Assembly: GCF_021130785.1 (NCBI RefSeq)
Contig: NC_060215.1
Coordinates: 73,298,001 to 73,362,000, forward strand
DNA: 64,000 bases
Source of the DNA: Homalodisca vitripennis
Lineage: Eukaryota > Arthropoda > Insecta > Hemiptera > Cicadellidae
Reading direction: 5' to 3'
Each line of letters starts with the position of its first letter. The first letter of the stretch is position 1. Of the stretch, positions 47,997 through 60,179 are shown one piece after another. The notes below the pieces were generated by a model. That model searched no databases. It saw nothing but the letters and a program-made list of their open reading frames with translations, and had not been told where the DNA came from. Position numbers and translations under genes: made by a program.

Positions 47997-48546
47997 TATA
48001 TAACAAGCAGCCTATTCGCAAGAGAAACAACAAAATTCAACCAAACAATGAATAGACTAAATAGTAACTGCAAAGTTAATAGTACAGTGTAATATCCAAT
48101 TACCACTCTTTCATCTTAGCCTGTCCGTAGACAAAATAGTTACGTTTCCAAGAAAACAAGGTTAACACCGAAAGTTAATATAATCGGTTTGTTTGAATAT
48201 CTTCTACAAGTTTTTCCGTAAATATATTTGATATAAGTGTGAGATAGAATTTTCATTCATATCTCTCCCTTAAACCTCATATTTCTCTCTTTCAACCAAA
48301 ATATGCATAGTTTTATATTTCTTACATTAGCATTTTTCTAATTAATTGTGTTTATGATTGTATGATTGATAAAAACCATATTTTAATTACGTTTTCATTT
48401 CAAACTTCAGAAATAGGTATTTTATTGGATTGAGATTGGGGTTGCGGTGATATATACATATGAACATACAGATCTGTTACCACTATGCCTGGATAGTTGT
48501 GGCTGGCATGAAATATTTATGACAGCAACAGTTTCATAGTTATATA
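47997..48546 (+). other. Intron 6, short stretch between element C and the MITE
   Basis: AT-rich sequence, nothing recognised. Confidence 0.6.
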
Positions 48547-49226
48547 TAGAGTATTCATAAAAGGGTGTCAAAAACTAGCTGATAGTACTCATCATTCATA
48601 GACATAATAAGTCGAGAAGTGTGTGCTATCTGCCATTTCGTATTTTTTGTTAAAAAAATAAAAATTCAAGGACTAGTAAAGCTATAGATACCAAACTTTG
48701 CACATAGGAAATAATAATAAGAGAAAAATTAAACAAATAGTGGTTTGATTTGCTTTGATATTAACAAAATGGCTCCTCTTGAAAATTGTTAAAGTCAAAC
48801 AAAAACCCAGTTTAGTTATAAAAAATATACAAGACACCATCTATTTTGTCATTTTTATTATCGTTCCAACAGTACTTTTCTCAAACGAAATTTATCAATG
48901 CATAAATGAACAAGATCACTTTAGAGGTATGCTTGCACAAGCCAGAAGCAACAAAGATTTTGTCAGTTGAAAGGTATTAGCTGTTTTGTATCAGTTATAA
49001 AAAATGTACAAAGTGGTAAGTATTTTGAAATTTTTATAGCAATTCCAATGGTACTTTTCTAATAAAATCCATCAACGCATAAGCAAACACAACCACTTTA
49101 AAGGTACTCTTGCACAAGCTGGGAGAAATAAACATGTTACAGTTGAGAGGCAGCATCAGCTATTAGTTTGGAATAATGAGTACTCTCAGCCACAGAAGTT
49201 TGTGACACCCTTTTGTGAACACCCTG
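48547..49226. mobile_element. MITE with mariner-like ends and an internal tandem duplication
   Basis: A 680-bp non-coding element in TA-rich DNA. The right tip, complemented, reads CAGGGTGTTCACAAAAGGGT and the left tip TAGAGTATTCATAAAAGGGT. Complementarity extends about 60 bp into AGTACTCATNATTC. Inside are two direct copies of a ~170-bp segment (48813-48982 and 48992-49162) at roughly 75% identity. The CAGGGTGT tip resembles those of elements A and B, suggesting mobilisation by a related transposase. An open frame over copy 1 has no known domain. Confidence 0.75.
48813..49162. repeat. Two tandem ~170-bp units inside the MITE
   Basis: Unit 1 is 48813-48982 and unit 2 is 48992-49162. They share TAGTTATAAAAAAT(A/G)TACAA, the ACAGTACTTTTCT-like middle and GCACAAGC(C/T)(A/G)G. 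The level of divergence indicates an old duplication. Confidence 0.75.
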
Positions 49227-50001
49227 TATATATTGGGGCTCACATTAATTTACTTCTGTCAAAGAATAATAGTAAGCCTCCTCCTTCTTAAGTGAATCTA
49301 AGATTATACAATTTATCATATACGTATGTCAATATCATACTTATTTAATTCTCTAACTATGTGGAATAATTCTGCAAATATAATAATACCAAAATTCTAA
49401 TTAAGAATCAATAATTGTAATTTAAAATTGTTCCAATGCTTATGTACAAACGTTGTTTAAATGTAAATAACTGATTTACAGTTTCTGTGCCATCTGAAGA
49501 CAAGCAACAATGTCCAGTGTTAAGATTATCATAAAGTCAAATCTCGATTGTTTAAAATCCAAATTATTATCTGCTAGAATAATACAAATGATGAATGATC
49601 TCTGAAAATTAATAATAAATATGTAATAAGGTTATAAACTGTATTAAATAGTATAATGGCCTGATATACTCATAGTCTTGATAAACTGAGTATACATCAT
49701 CTTTGTCTTTATATAATTAAAACAAGGATGTAGGTTATATTAAGTGTCTTTGATACCTAAGTAAATAGTACAAAGTATTGTGAAGAAAGTACAGCAGTTT
49801 ATTTTTCCTTTACGTTTTTTATTATTAAAGATAGTAATATAGTTTTAGTTAATATTAGAGTGAGCATCGATATTCTCTAACTTTGTGATTACCAATTTTG
49901 CTTAAATCACGCTTAGTTTTGATACCTATTAATTACCTTCTCTCCTCCTTATCATTACTATTCTTCCATCCCATCAAACACAGGAGTAGGTATGAGCTCT
50001 A

Positions 50002-50066
50002 ATTTGTATATTTGTAATTTGTAATTGTATTTGTATTTGTATTTGTAATTTGTAATTTGTAAATTG
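50002..50066 (+). repeat. TTTGTAA/TTTGTAT tandem repeat
   Basis: Imperfect 6-7 bp units of TTTGTA(A/T)(T) repeated about nine times. Confidence 0.8.
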
Positions 50067-52904
50067 TATCTAGTTAAATGTCATTCCGAAGCTTCTAAGT
50101 AATAATTACATAGGTTCTAATTGAAGTATAGGTATAGTCTCCCTTCCAGCTCTGAGTCATTTGTCACAGTTTTCATTGAAAAAAACCTGATGATACTCAT
50201 TGATAATTCCCTGTTGCCTCTCTTCTATAGCTGATGTGCTTGGTTTATCGCCTGTTTAACAAAGGTAATATTGAAACTTACTGTAGAGTATTCTTAATGA
50301 TTTCTTCTAGTTTAGGATACCTCATTTATCTGAATCCCATGTATACCATGTATTTATCTGAATCTGTGTGACTTATTCTTGCATTCAGCTTGTTTTAAGT
50401 AGTGTCTCACTTTTCCCCTGCTGCGTGTTGGCCAAGATCTTAAATTCTCACAGGTTGCTGATCCAGAAAATCTTTTCAGTTTACCTTCCTTTCTTTATTA
50501 CTTTGAACTCCTTTTTCAGCTGCTTGTTTTATTCATAATTATGATTTATTTCCTTCAGTAATGTAACATATTTATCTACATGAAACTTTATAGATTGTCA
50601 ATATTACAAGTCCTGTCTCATTGTCAGTAGGCAGTTTACTTTCTCAAGAATAGATCTAGAAATTCCAGGTTCACCATGACATTTGAATCATTATTTGTAG
50701 TCCTCTTGCATTTTCACGTGATTGTTTAGTATTAGTCTATTAAGGCTTACTTCAGCTACAGCACTATGACATGACAGACCCATCAATTGGCTAATTTGGC
50801 TCTTATTATTGGCCTTGATTCCACTGCACTCCTTAAAATGAAGTCAAGAGTTGCAAATATTATAGTAGGTATAGTCTATTTTTTGCCAGTTCAAGATTGT
50901 ACTTGCCAAAGCCTTGTGTTCCTGTTGGTGTTATTATGTTGCAAATTCTTATTTATTTAAATAATAATATAACTTTTACAATAAAGTAACAATTAAACTT
51001 AAAAAACAATGTTAAATTGAAGAAGTGATTACTGAACAGTCAGTCACTAAAAGCGACCACAGATTTATATCTACAGAGAAGGAATATCTCTAGCCATATC
51101 ATTGAAATGATTTGGACAGTAAGTTGTTAATAACATTTCCTTTATACTGTGTGTTCTTAAATTCATATAAAACATAAATAAATAAATTGTCAGATATAAA
51201 TTGTAGAAGACAAAGAAATAAATTTAATGTAAATATGGATTCACAGATGCTTCCTTTTGGAGCTTGAGCTCTTTAATGGAACATATGAAACTAATTTTAA
51301 TTAATTAGAACAAAGTAATTTTCATTAATGGGACACCACAAAATTTGGTGTCTGACCATAGTTAATATTATAAATTAGGTTTTTCTCATAAAAATCTATG
51401 GGTATCTCAATCACCAAGTGGGATTTTATGCTGCTAACTTTTACGGTTAACAACTTTTGTTATAATGAGACAAATTATATAAGATCACAAAAATCATTAG
51501 AAATATAAAACCCTAAAAAATAACTCTTGAAGCTATTTTATTTACAGCCAATTGGAAAAATTTAGTCTGAAATTGAAAACCCTTTGTCTTAAAATGTTGG
51601 TGGTCTGAACAAGTAAAATTCTGGCAGCCTGGTTTTTTATTATTTTAAATAAACACTCTTTACTAAAGGATTTAGAAATGCTTTAAGTTCGAATTAAATT
51701 TTCTCAAGTTCCTATCTTAATATCATGTGTAATATGGTATAACATAAAAATAATTACAAATCAACCAAATTTAATAGTTATTTAAATTTATGTTTTTATT
51801 GTTTAAACTGAATTAAATAAATGTACTTCTGCTCTTTTTTATATACCTTGCGGGACTGTGTCCACTTTTGTTATTGTAGTTGTGACATTAGATTTGGTAC
51901 ACATTCCATCTTCTTTCAGGTTTTTTAAAAAAAAAAATCAATAAGTATGTGTGTATTAAAGCAATATCAGTTATAGACCAAAACTGGCTGAGTGTCTGTG
52001 TAATAGAGGTGGTGACATTTTTTACCTCAGGAGATGCTGAGCCCCCAAAAGGGCAATAGATGAACTGGAATTGGGGCATTAATTGGTGGATGTGGGTAAT
52101 ATCCTCTTTACACCCTTTATAAAATCCAGTCTTTTGCCTGTAAATCCTTATAAGCAAATGGCATGGTTCACTCAGCCAGTTTTAGCTTAACATATCCTGA
52201 CAGAATATAGCTCTCCGTATCAAGGCCAAATTATTTCAAGATTTTGATTACATAAGCAATGTTTTCACTCAGTGTGAACCAAACACCGAAGATAATCATT
52301 ACACCGGCTATTAAAGTCAAAGAACTAAGATTCCTTTGAATTTGTCATCAGACAATGTGTTTTACTCAAAGCAACGTACTTGAAATAAGGTTATAATTTC
52401 AGAGATACAACATAGGTATTGGAATGTTTTTACAGTAGAACAATTTTTAGCTTTAACAAATTTGCCACTATATGTAGTTATTTTTGTATTTAGGTGGATT
52501 ATATATTCGTACATTGAATTTTGTAAATTAAAATACTTTTGTAGAAAAGGAAAAAAAATATCTATAGAGCGTAAAGGAAAGTTCCCTAAACAAAAATAAC
52601 ATTCATATAAACTACATTAAAAAGAAAATTTAAAGAATTTCTACAAACATTTTCAACAGAGTATCATATATAGTTCAATGAATTTGCAACATTTAAGAGA
52701 AAGTAAAAGGCTTGGTAGAACAGAATTACTGATGAAATAAGATAATTTTATGACAAGAGTATATTACAATTGAAAGAGAAATCAAAGTCACCCTACCAGA
52801 TTTCACCTAACCTACTCTATTTTGTGAGTATATATTTTTCAACAGATTAATCAGTGGCAATAATTATATTTTATATTATTACAATGAAGTGTATTATTAA
52901 GTAT

Positions 52905-52970
52905 GAGTCACGGGTGGCACATGAGCTTACATACTTAGTTCTCATGTGTGACATGAGCCGCCTGTGACTC
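52905..52970. repeat. Inverted repeat with ~19-bp arms
   Basis: GAGTCACGGGTGGCACATGAG and CATGAGCCGCCTGTGACTC are complementary with three mismatches, with additional CTCATGTG symmetry in the loop. The patch is clearly GC-richer than the flanks. Function unknown. Confidence 0.7.
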
Positions 52971-53915
52971 AGACATGCGCAAATGTTTCCCTTCTTCACG
53001 CCGATTTCAGCTGCTGTGGTTATCTGCTACATTATTCCACCAGCCTCTAAGGTACAGGGTAGATCTATACATTTGTTATGTTTTGGAGCTTTATTCGATA
53101 TAGTTCAGTATTGGTCTAATTAAATATAAACAGATTGCGCACAAGCTCTGTAGTAGTAACAGAATTCGGATGCCGAACTCAGCAGGGTGAGTACATGCTA
53201 TACTAGTGATAGAGAAGAACAGTTAGTTCGAAAATACAATCCCTGGCACATGTGCTAGGATGAAAGCTGATCACGTGGATAACTTGAAACACACACTAGT
53301 TGTTTGAAGGAGTTACAAAAACAGACTCAGCTAGTTGCATGATCAGCTTCCGGTCAAAAATTATTTGAAAGACAAACATTTCCTCATGTAAGTTAGGATG
53401 AGTTGAAATCCTTATTTCATCCATATATGAAAAAAAGAGATACTTTCTTTGACATAGTGCCACCGACAATATAGCAAGTTTTGTTCATTTATGATTTTAT
53501 AATTTGATACGTCAGGTTAAGTGTTAGGGCTTCTTAGCCCTAACTTTGCCTGGTAAAATAAGACATCTTTACTTTACATCGAAGGATTCCAACCTCCTGT
53601 TTACTTCAACATACTATGTTTTATTTTTAGTTTCCCATACTATGTTATGTATGCACTTTGGTTCTATTTTGGAATTAATGTAATTTATTATTGCAAATAT
53701 TAACAATTTTTATTCAATTATTATATATATATATATTGCATATATATGTATATTTTATTTAATTAGGTTATTTGAATTAACTTGGATCTACTTCAAATAG
53801 ATCGCAAAATACGAAACTGTTTTAAAACTAACTTGCTAAATCTTTCTGTACTTTAAGGATTTTTTGCAACTCATGATTGTTCTATGATGTTTAAAGCGTG
53901 GATGGTTTATTCTAG

Positions 53916-54137
53916 AGGTAAAGCTGGAGCATCTCATCAGGAACAGAACAGACCAGTTTGGTTTCGTGATACCACAGACATTTGCACATCATCACTATGC
54001 AGCTCTGGAGAAGGAACTGCAGAACTTGGCTGAGGAGTATCCAAGTATCACTCGGCTCTACTCTATTGGTGAGAGTGTGCAACATAGACAACTCTATGTG
54101 CTGGAGATATCTGACCGTCCCGGTGTCCATCAACCAG
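53916..54137 (+). CDS. CPD (silver-like): Carboxypeptidase D exon 7: start of CP domain 2
   Basis: The exon 6 donor leaves one G. Using the acceptor TTCTAG (53915) gives GAG then GTA AAG CTG, which keeps the frame. The alternative AG two bases on (53917) would lose it. The exon encodes VKLEHLIRNR, then PQTFAHHHYAALEKELQNLA, EYPSITRLYSIGESV and LYVLEISDRPGVHQPG. This is the N-terminal part of a second M14 domain, parallel to LTHEEVDELFKSLEKSY...TKVHSIGKSVLGKDLLVLEVS in domain 1. It ends in phase 1 at CCAG|GTTCGC, a weaker donor. It belongs only to the long isoform. Confidence 0.9.
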
Positions 54138-56074
54138 GTTCGCATTTTATTTGGATAACATTAGTGATAAGGCACTGGAAAACCAATTTTTGTTCTTTAT
54201 GGCTGCTTATGTAAGATCTTAAGCATACATTTTGAATGTACAAAGGACATTTTAGTGTTGATGGGATGAAGACAATTAGGGAGTCTGTAGAACAGACTGT
54301 TTTGACATTAAACTAATTATTAATTAATCAAACATAGCACATACAGTCTAAGATTGTTTTTGTTTAAAATACATTATTACTGAAAAGATTGTTAAGTTTT
54401 TATGGTATTATGAACTGGAAGTGTGAAAAAAATCCTAAATATACAACTATAACTAATGTGCAAACCATGTTACAAGCAAAATGACTGGGGTTTTACATCT
54501 GTTCCTCAAACTCATCAGGTTGTTGGTGAGTCACATGATGTTATACATTATTTCCACATTATTATCATTGGCTTCATTAATACAGAACATTTGATGCTCA
54601 AGCGCTAAAAACACTTAGACTATGATGAATTCCAAGATGAATGGTGTAGAATCATTTCTTACATTTGATATGATCACATTTTGTCAATGCTGTCAACCTT
54701 GTTCTGCACAGTACTCTCTAACTCACATAGGCCTGCATAGAGAAAAGCAGAATAAGGCTAAGAAAAGAGTGACCTCTCCCTCTGTAATGTGTTTGTGTAT
54801 TCCTTGAACTAAATGGCTATATTGCAGAATTATGATTTGAAACCCTTACAGGTGTAAATATATTTAACTAATTATTGTAATATAATGAACATTCCAGTTT
54901 GATTTCAATTGCAAATTAAAATTTAATCCGACTGCTGGCTTTATTTCTTTTTTACTTCTTACCATCCAGATATTTAGAAATTTCATGAATCAAACTAAAT
55001 ATTGACAATTTTACATGGAAACTAGGTTTGTGGTTGTTGCAATGTGTATGATTTTCAGCAAAAATACTTTTGTGGTATTTGCATTTTGTATATATTGTTG
55101 GCAGCACATAAGCCTGTACGTATAAGTCCATAATTCTTTTTTCAGATGAGAAGCCGATCCCCTTTTAAGCCTTATTCTGCCTGTCCTCATGATCCTGTGC
55201 GAGGATCTTATCAAACAGAATAAGGGGGATAGTTGATACAGTACAAGGTCGATGGTACTGATAAAAAGTGCAAGGGTCTCAGACAGGATTCAACCTGCGC
55301 TATCTCTAACACAGACTCAAAGTCCAATGTCTTAGACCACTCGGTCATTGGCACTCCCATACAATAATCCCAATACCTCCTATGTGTTTCAAGGATTGAA
55401 ACAATTGACCTTAAATTTGCCTAAGCATGTTAAAATACAACCTAATAACACAACAAAGTAATTTGAAATGGGCTCATATTTTTCCCTCCATATACAGATA
55501 TTAAGTAAATCATTGACATTAAATATATTATATTTATATTTAAATGTTTAAATATAAATATAATATAAATAACTCATACATTTTTATTGTTAAAAAGCCT
55601 GTTTAGGTAAATTTAATAAAAAAATTAAAGATTTTCATTAAAAAGTAATTGACATGTAGTAATTTCAATTAATTAATCTATTTGTTCTATGTACAATTTA
55701 TAGTTGAACATATCAAAAGATTATTTTTTTAAATAAAGTAATCTTAATGACTTAAAATAACTTTGAGCTTATTAAATATTAAACAATGTATTGAATTATA
55801 CTAAAAGTTTTATTTATGTGACAATTTGCATTTTTTAAAGAAATGTGCCTTGGTAGTTTTAGATAACTTACATAAAAAATTATAGTGTCAAAAGGGTACA
55901 AAATTAGCATCTTCGTTTTATTTGAGATTAAATTTATTTTTTACTTGTTAGTGAAAATCATAAATATCCACCAGTTGATGCACAGATCGAACGATACTGG
56001 CAAATTTTTTCTGAATTGTTTCTTATGTGTTTCAGGCCTGTACTTAAGTACTTATATTGATTCTGTGTGAAATA
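54138..56074 (+). other. Intron 7, first part
   Basis: AT-rich intron carrying one SINE (listed). Short open frames such as 54622-54807 have no recognised domain. Confidence 0.65.
55130..55365 (-). mobile_element. tRNA-derived SINE, copy 2
   Basis: Read on the minus strand from 55365, the head resembles a class II tRNA (Leu/Ser type). An A box lies in TGACCGAGTGGTCTAAGACA, an anticodon-arm-like segment around GGACTTTGAGTC follows, and a B box lies in GGTTGAATCC. A body follows that contains CTGTTTGATAAGATC, shared with copy 1 at 45.77-45.97 kb, and it ends near 55.13 kb. The A and B boxes are close to consensus, making this a clear pol III-type SINE head. Confidence 0.75.
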
Positions 56075-57480
56075 ATAATAATCTTTATTGCAGTTTGATA
56101 ATATTTACATTGTATTGCAATCATCATTTGTTTTAACTCCTATAGCTAAGGCATTCACACATACATTCAAACATACATAAGTGATCATTTATTCTCTCAT
56201 TCAGTAATATTAGGACCGTCACACCCGCACAGAAATTAGAGACTAATTATCCCAGTGGCATGTCAGGAAGTCATCGACTGAATAAAACGCATTTGACACC
56301 AAAAGGTGTTTCAACTGAGCTTTGTAATTATAAAAATGTTGAGTGTGTTTTAGCTCTTCAAGGAGCCTGTTAATTAATTTGACGCCAACTTGTTTGGGAA
56401 GGTTCACAAAAGAAACAGTTGTGTGTTGCTGAAGACGTAAGATATCCCTGCCTCTAGTCACATAATTGTGGACCTCCCTGCCCTGCATTAAAGTGCACCA
56501 TGAGATACAGTATAATACCACTTCATGAATATAGAGGCAGGGTAATGTCAGCAACCCAAGCTCTGTGAAAGCATCTCTACACTCAAGCATCTCTGTAGTT
56601 TAACCCAGAAAGAATTCTGGCCGCTTTCTTCTGAAGTCTAAATACTCTGAAAATTGTTGTTGGGAACAGCTTCCCCAAAGTTAAATTCCTTATGAAATGT
56701 GAGAATAAACAAGGCCAAAATAGGCCATTCGTAAGACTTCCAGACAAGATGCCCGTCCGGATGCCCAATGCATGAATACCTGACGTTACCTTAGCACAAA
56801 CTTTGTCAACGTGATCATTCCTAGTCAGACCTTGATCAAGGTACATTCCTAGGAATGTTGTGGAGTCTGTAACTTCGAGGACAACATCTTCCACAAACAC
56901 ACAAGGTTCTTTTGAATTTTCCTGTTGGTTTAGAGTGAACTTGATAACTTATGATTTTGATTTGTTTGTCTTCAGATTAATTTCGGAAAGATTTTGAATG
57001 GAAGAATTCATTTCTATAACAGAATCTATTTCCAAATCCTGAAAAGTTTTAGATGAAATACAGAGAGTTGTATCATCACAGTACTTAACCATTCGTCTAG
57101 TTTGGATCGGCGATTTTGAATTGTTTACATATATCAAAAACAAAACTGGCCCCTAGGATTGATCCCTGAGGGAAAACGTAAGGCATATCAACCTTTTTTG
57201 TTATGACATTCCAATATGAACACTCTGATCCCTGTCTTTGAAATAAGACGAGAGCCATGCAAGCTAACTGGAGCAGCAGTGTCTCATGATGCACACAGTC
57301 AAAAGCTTTTGACATGTCAAGAAATATGCTTAGCACATGTTCCCGCCTGTCCAGGCCATTGACAACCGATTCTATAAGATATGTAATTGCATCTATAGTC
57401 GACCTGTTTTTCCTAAATCTAAATTGTCCCGGGTTGAGAATATCACATACTCTGAACAAATGATATGATTTCATAATTAA
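56075..57480 (-). mobile_element. Non-LTR retrotransposon 3, 5'-truncated
   Basis: Antisense to the host gene. It starts inside the reverse transcriptase at about 57.48 kb and runs to a 3' tail at 56.08 kb, where AATAAAG is followed by a short ATT repeat (minus strand). ORF1, endonuclease and the first RT motifs are missing, a typical 5' truncation by incomplete reverse transcription. Related to, but distinct from, elements 1 and 2. Confidence 0.8.
56243..57474 (-). pseudogene. Reverse transcriptase fragment, frameshifted
   Basis: Open pieces on the minus strand in order: 57474-57097 with GQFRFRKNRSTIDAITYLIE, then IFLDMSKAFDCVHHE (motif A) and VFPQGSILGASF (RT motif PQGSxLG); then KYCDDTTLCISS (motif C with Cys in place of the first Ala) in 57143-56949. 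After these come DSTTFLGMYLDQGL and FRLQKKAARILSGL in 56900-56583. The C-terminal 115 codons end with LLVSNAFYSVDDFLTCHWDN and a stop at 56243. At least three frame changes. Confidence 0.8.
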
Positions 57481-57799
57481 ACATGCTTATTTATGATAAA
57501 AAGATGCATTCATGCAATGGAAAATATATACTTGTAATAATATTTCTACGTATAGTGAATGACGTTTGATTATCTCTTCTTTATTTTTAGTTTTGAGAAA
57601 TTCAGAAATGAAAGGTGTATTAAGAGTTAATGGAGATGTGTGCCAAAAACTTATTTGTACCACAATTGAACTAATTCTTTACTTTTCGTAATCTGGTTTG
57701 AATTTCAGAAAAAAGTACTATGTGAAAATTCCAAAAATGTATCCTTCATTTCATTTCAATACTTAAAATAGTTTATGATAAAATAGTTCAAAATATATA
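57481..57799 (+). other. Intron 7, short stretch
   Basis: AT-rich sequence, nothing recognised. Confidence 0.6.
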
Positions 57800-58280
57800 C
57801 AGTTAAGTCCCGCTAATCTGAACTAATTGGATCCGAACCTAATTGGGATTAGCCGGAATGACAGAAAAACACTGTTTTAAGCGTGAGAATGGGTCTATTT
57901 GGTTATAGAATTGTCAACATTGTTTATTAAAACACGTTTTTGGACTGTTTTACAGTATTTAATGCGACAAATTGTGTTGGACTGCGAATACTAAGCACAG
58001 TTAGTAAGTTACAGTATACCGTAATTCACCTTTACAGCTCACAATGGACATGTCCACCAGACTACTCCCTCTCTCTCGGCACACCAAAAATACACACACT
58101 GACTCATAGAACAGCTGCACATTGCGCTGTAGTCTGCAGTGGTCGCGAGCAAACATCGATTCCACTGTTGTGATTATGTGCGTAATGAAAATGTGAGAGC
58201 TGATTCTTATGGCGAGTAAGCGAAAGCATACCACCGTTACTCGTAAAGATGAGCTAGAATGTAGTACAAGCTAGTAAGTT
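57800..58280 (+). mobile_element. Tigger/pogo-type 5' fragment
   Basis: After a TA it begins CAGTTAAGTCCCGCTAATCT, the kind of terminal sequence seen in Tigger-like elements. A non-coding leader of about 400 bp follows, then an ATG at 58209 reading MASKRKHTTVTRKDELE. This resembles the conserved start of Tigger transposases (MxxKRK...T...K). The frame stops at 58272 after 21 codons, and no further transposase or right end is seen. A truncated copy in sense orientation. Confidence 0.6.
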
Positions 58281-58980
58281 AAGGTTCTGCCTATACAAAG
58301 AAAACTAAATAAAATACGATATCATGTTTATCATGCAAGGCAGTACATACGGCACAAACAACAGTCTGTGTGACACTTAGCTCTCTACCTTCACAGAGAG
58401 ACCTTAAGATCCATTAGCACTATCTCTGAAAGATTGTTTTATTTACTATAAAAGTGACTGCTACATAGATTTTTTGACTCTAATAGACATATTACTTAGT
58501 CCCATGTAAGAATGGTACTTAGTTCTTTTAAATGTTATGCACTCCAGATTCAATTACAAATACTTAATTCACTACTTGAAGCTATGAGGATACCTTGTAG
58601 GCTATACCTAAAGTGTGTATACACACTGAAACACAGAAATATTACTAACAATCACAATAATGAACAAAGTTTTGAGTATAATTTTTCTTAAAATGTTAAA
58701 AATTATAAACTAAATTAAGTACAGTTCCTTTATATCTCATTTTATATCTGAGATAAAGAGGACTTTGTGTTCTCGACATTACTAGTAATTTTCTTCTAAA
58801 AATATTGAGTCGAAAAATGTGACAGAAAGGATGTTTAAAAATGCTGAGAAAAATGTTTCTTTCAACATGTTGAAGGTACCGTGAATTCTTTGAATCCTTG
58901 AAGCCTGTAAATGGTTTTCAATAATGCTTGATAAAGAGAAATTTGAAAAATTGAATAATGTCATATTTGATTCCCTGCAG
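58281..58980 (+). other. Intron 7, last part
   Basis: AT-rich intron ending in TTCCCTGCAG. Nothing recognised. An antisense open frame at 58782-59015 overlaps exon 8 and is a shadow. Confidence 0.7.
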
Positions 58981-59172
58981 GAAAGCCAGAGTTCAAGTAC
59001 ATAGCCAACATGCACGGAAATGAAGCTGTGGGACGGGAACTGCTACTACTTCTGGCTCAATACTTATGCCAGAACTACCAGACAGATCCTCGAGTCACTC
59101 GACTTGTCAGCTCAGTTCGTATACATCTCATGCCCTCCATGAATCCTGATGGCTTTGAAGTATCATCTGAAG
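58981..59172 (+). CDS. CPD (silver-like): Carboxypeptidase D exon 8: zinc-binding HxxE of CP domain 2
   Basis: The split G|GA glycine joins exon 7. The exon reads [20 protein letters not shown], then the [15 protein letters not shown] block. The HGNE motif supplies two zinc ligands, so domain 2 has at least the first part of an active site. The remaining catalytic residues lie on exons beyond the window. The exon ends in phase 1 at GAAG|GTAACA. In domain 1 the equivalent codons are in one exon with the N-terminal part, so domain 2 has an extra intron. The following intron sits 4 nt further along than its domain 1 counterpart. Confidence 0.93.
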
Positions 59173-60179
59173 GTAACAGCATTACAGGCAGTAAATAATA
59201 TAGTCCTTGGAGAAGTGTGTATTAAATAAAAATACTTGGTTTTTCCTGTTCTTAGTTTATATTTATAAAGTAGTAAAAACTTTAAAAAGAAAGACTCTTA
59301 TTTGTTAGAATTATTTTGTTATGATATTCCTTGCTGACTTAGCTACTTTTTAGTTTATTTTCTGTATTTTTTATGTATGAATTTTTATAAGCGGTTATAA
59401 GCAACAAGTAAAACATTACAGCTTATTCCTGTTCCCACTCATGTTACATACCACCTTCAGCTTATACTGATCTTCCTCCGATGTTAAATGTGACATGACC
59501 CCATACATCCCACTTTGGCGTTGGAATTAATTTCTAGTGTTACTATATTCAGGGCATCAAGAATGGATTTTCTCTTTCCTTAAATATTCATTGCTTTGCA
59601 TGAAGGCTGAATCTGTTTGCAGCTGTCAAATTTCAAACATTTGGTTTTAGTTTTCATTAGATTTTGCATGTCACTAACATGTATGTAAGCCAGATGAAAT
59701 GTGTCATCTCAAACCACATACTTCTGTGTGACCTCGCCTAAACAGAACTTGATACTGCACTTATCACACTTTGACATGTTTACGTATTTTTCAATGGGTA
59801 CAGTGAATAATATCATTGTAGTTTTAATAAGAATAAGAAATACTATTAATAATTAAATAACAAGAATTAACTACCCGGCAGAGTGGGAAGCTGTACTTCT
59901 CTAAGGTCTTATTAGAGTTAAGGAGGAAGGGTTTGGTTATTTGCCCAAAACTGTAAAACAACCTCCCCTTTGACCTTGTTAACTCCTGTAATGCATTTAA
60001 GAAAATGTTTAATTATTGTATAACGCCTGAATAGCTGTCATAAGAATAAGTAGAGTGCATGTGTTTAATATTTTATTGTAATAGGTTAGTTTTGTTATTT
60101 ATTAAGTTAATGACTAGAAGTTATTTTTAAAACCAGATGTAGATTAAAATTACTTGTCAATAAAAGGCATTTTATTTAT
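59173..60179 (+). other. Intron 8, first part
   Basis: AT-rich sequence, nothing recognised. Confidence 0.6.

Larger units (their letters stand above)
49227..53915 (+). other. Intron 6, last part
   Basis: About 4.7 kb of AT-rich intron. It contains a TTTGTAA-type short repeat near 50.0 kb, a GC-richer hairpin at 52905-52970 and a TA run near 53.72 kb. A stretch at 50.2-50.9 kb has scattered features of retroelement sequence, but I cannot support a call. No gene recognised. Confidence 0.6.

Noticed and set aside
50200..50960. Possible retroelement endonuclease relic
   Set aside because: Scattered similarities in several frames, no motif in order.
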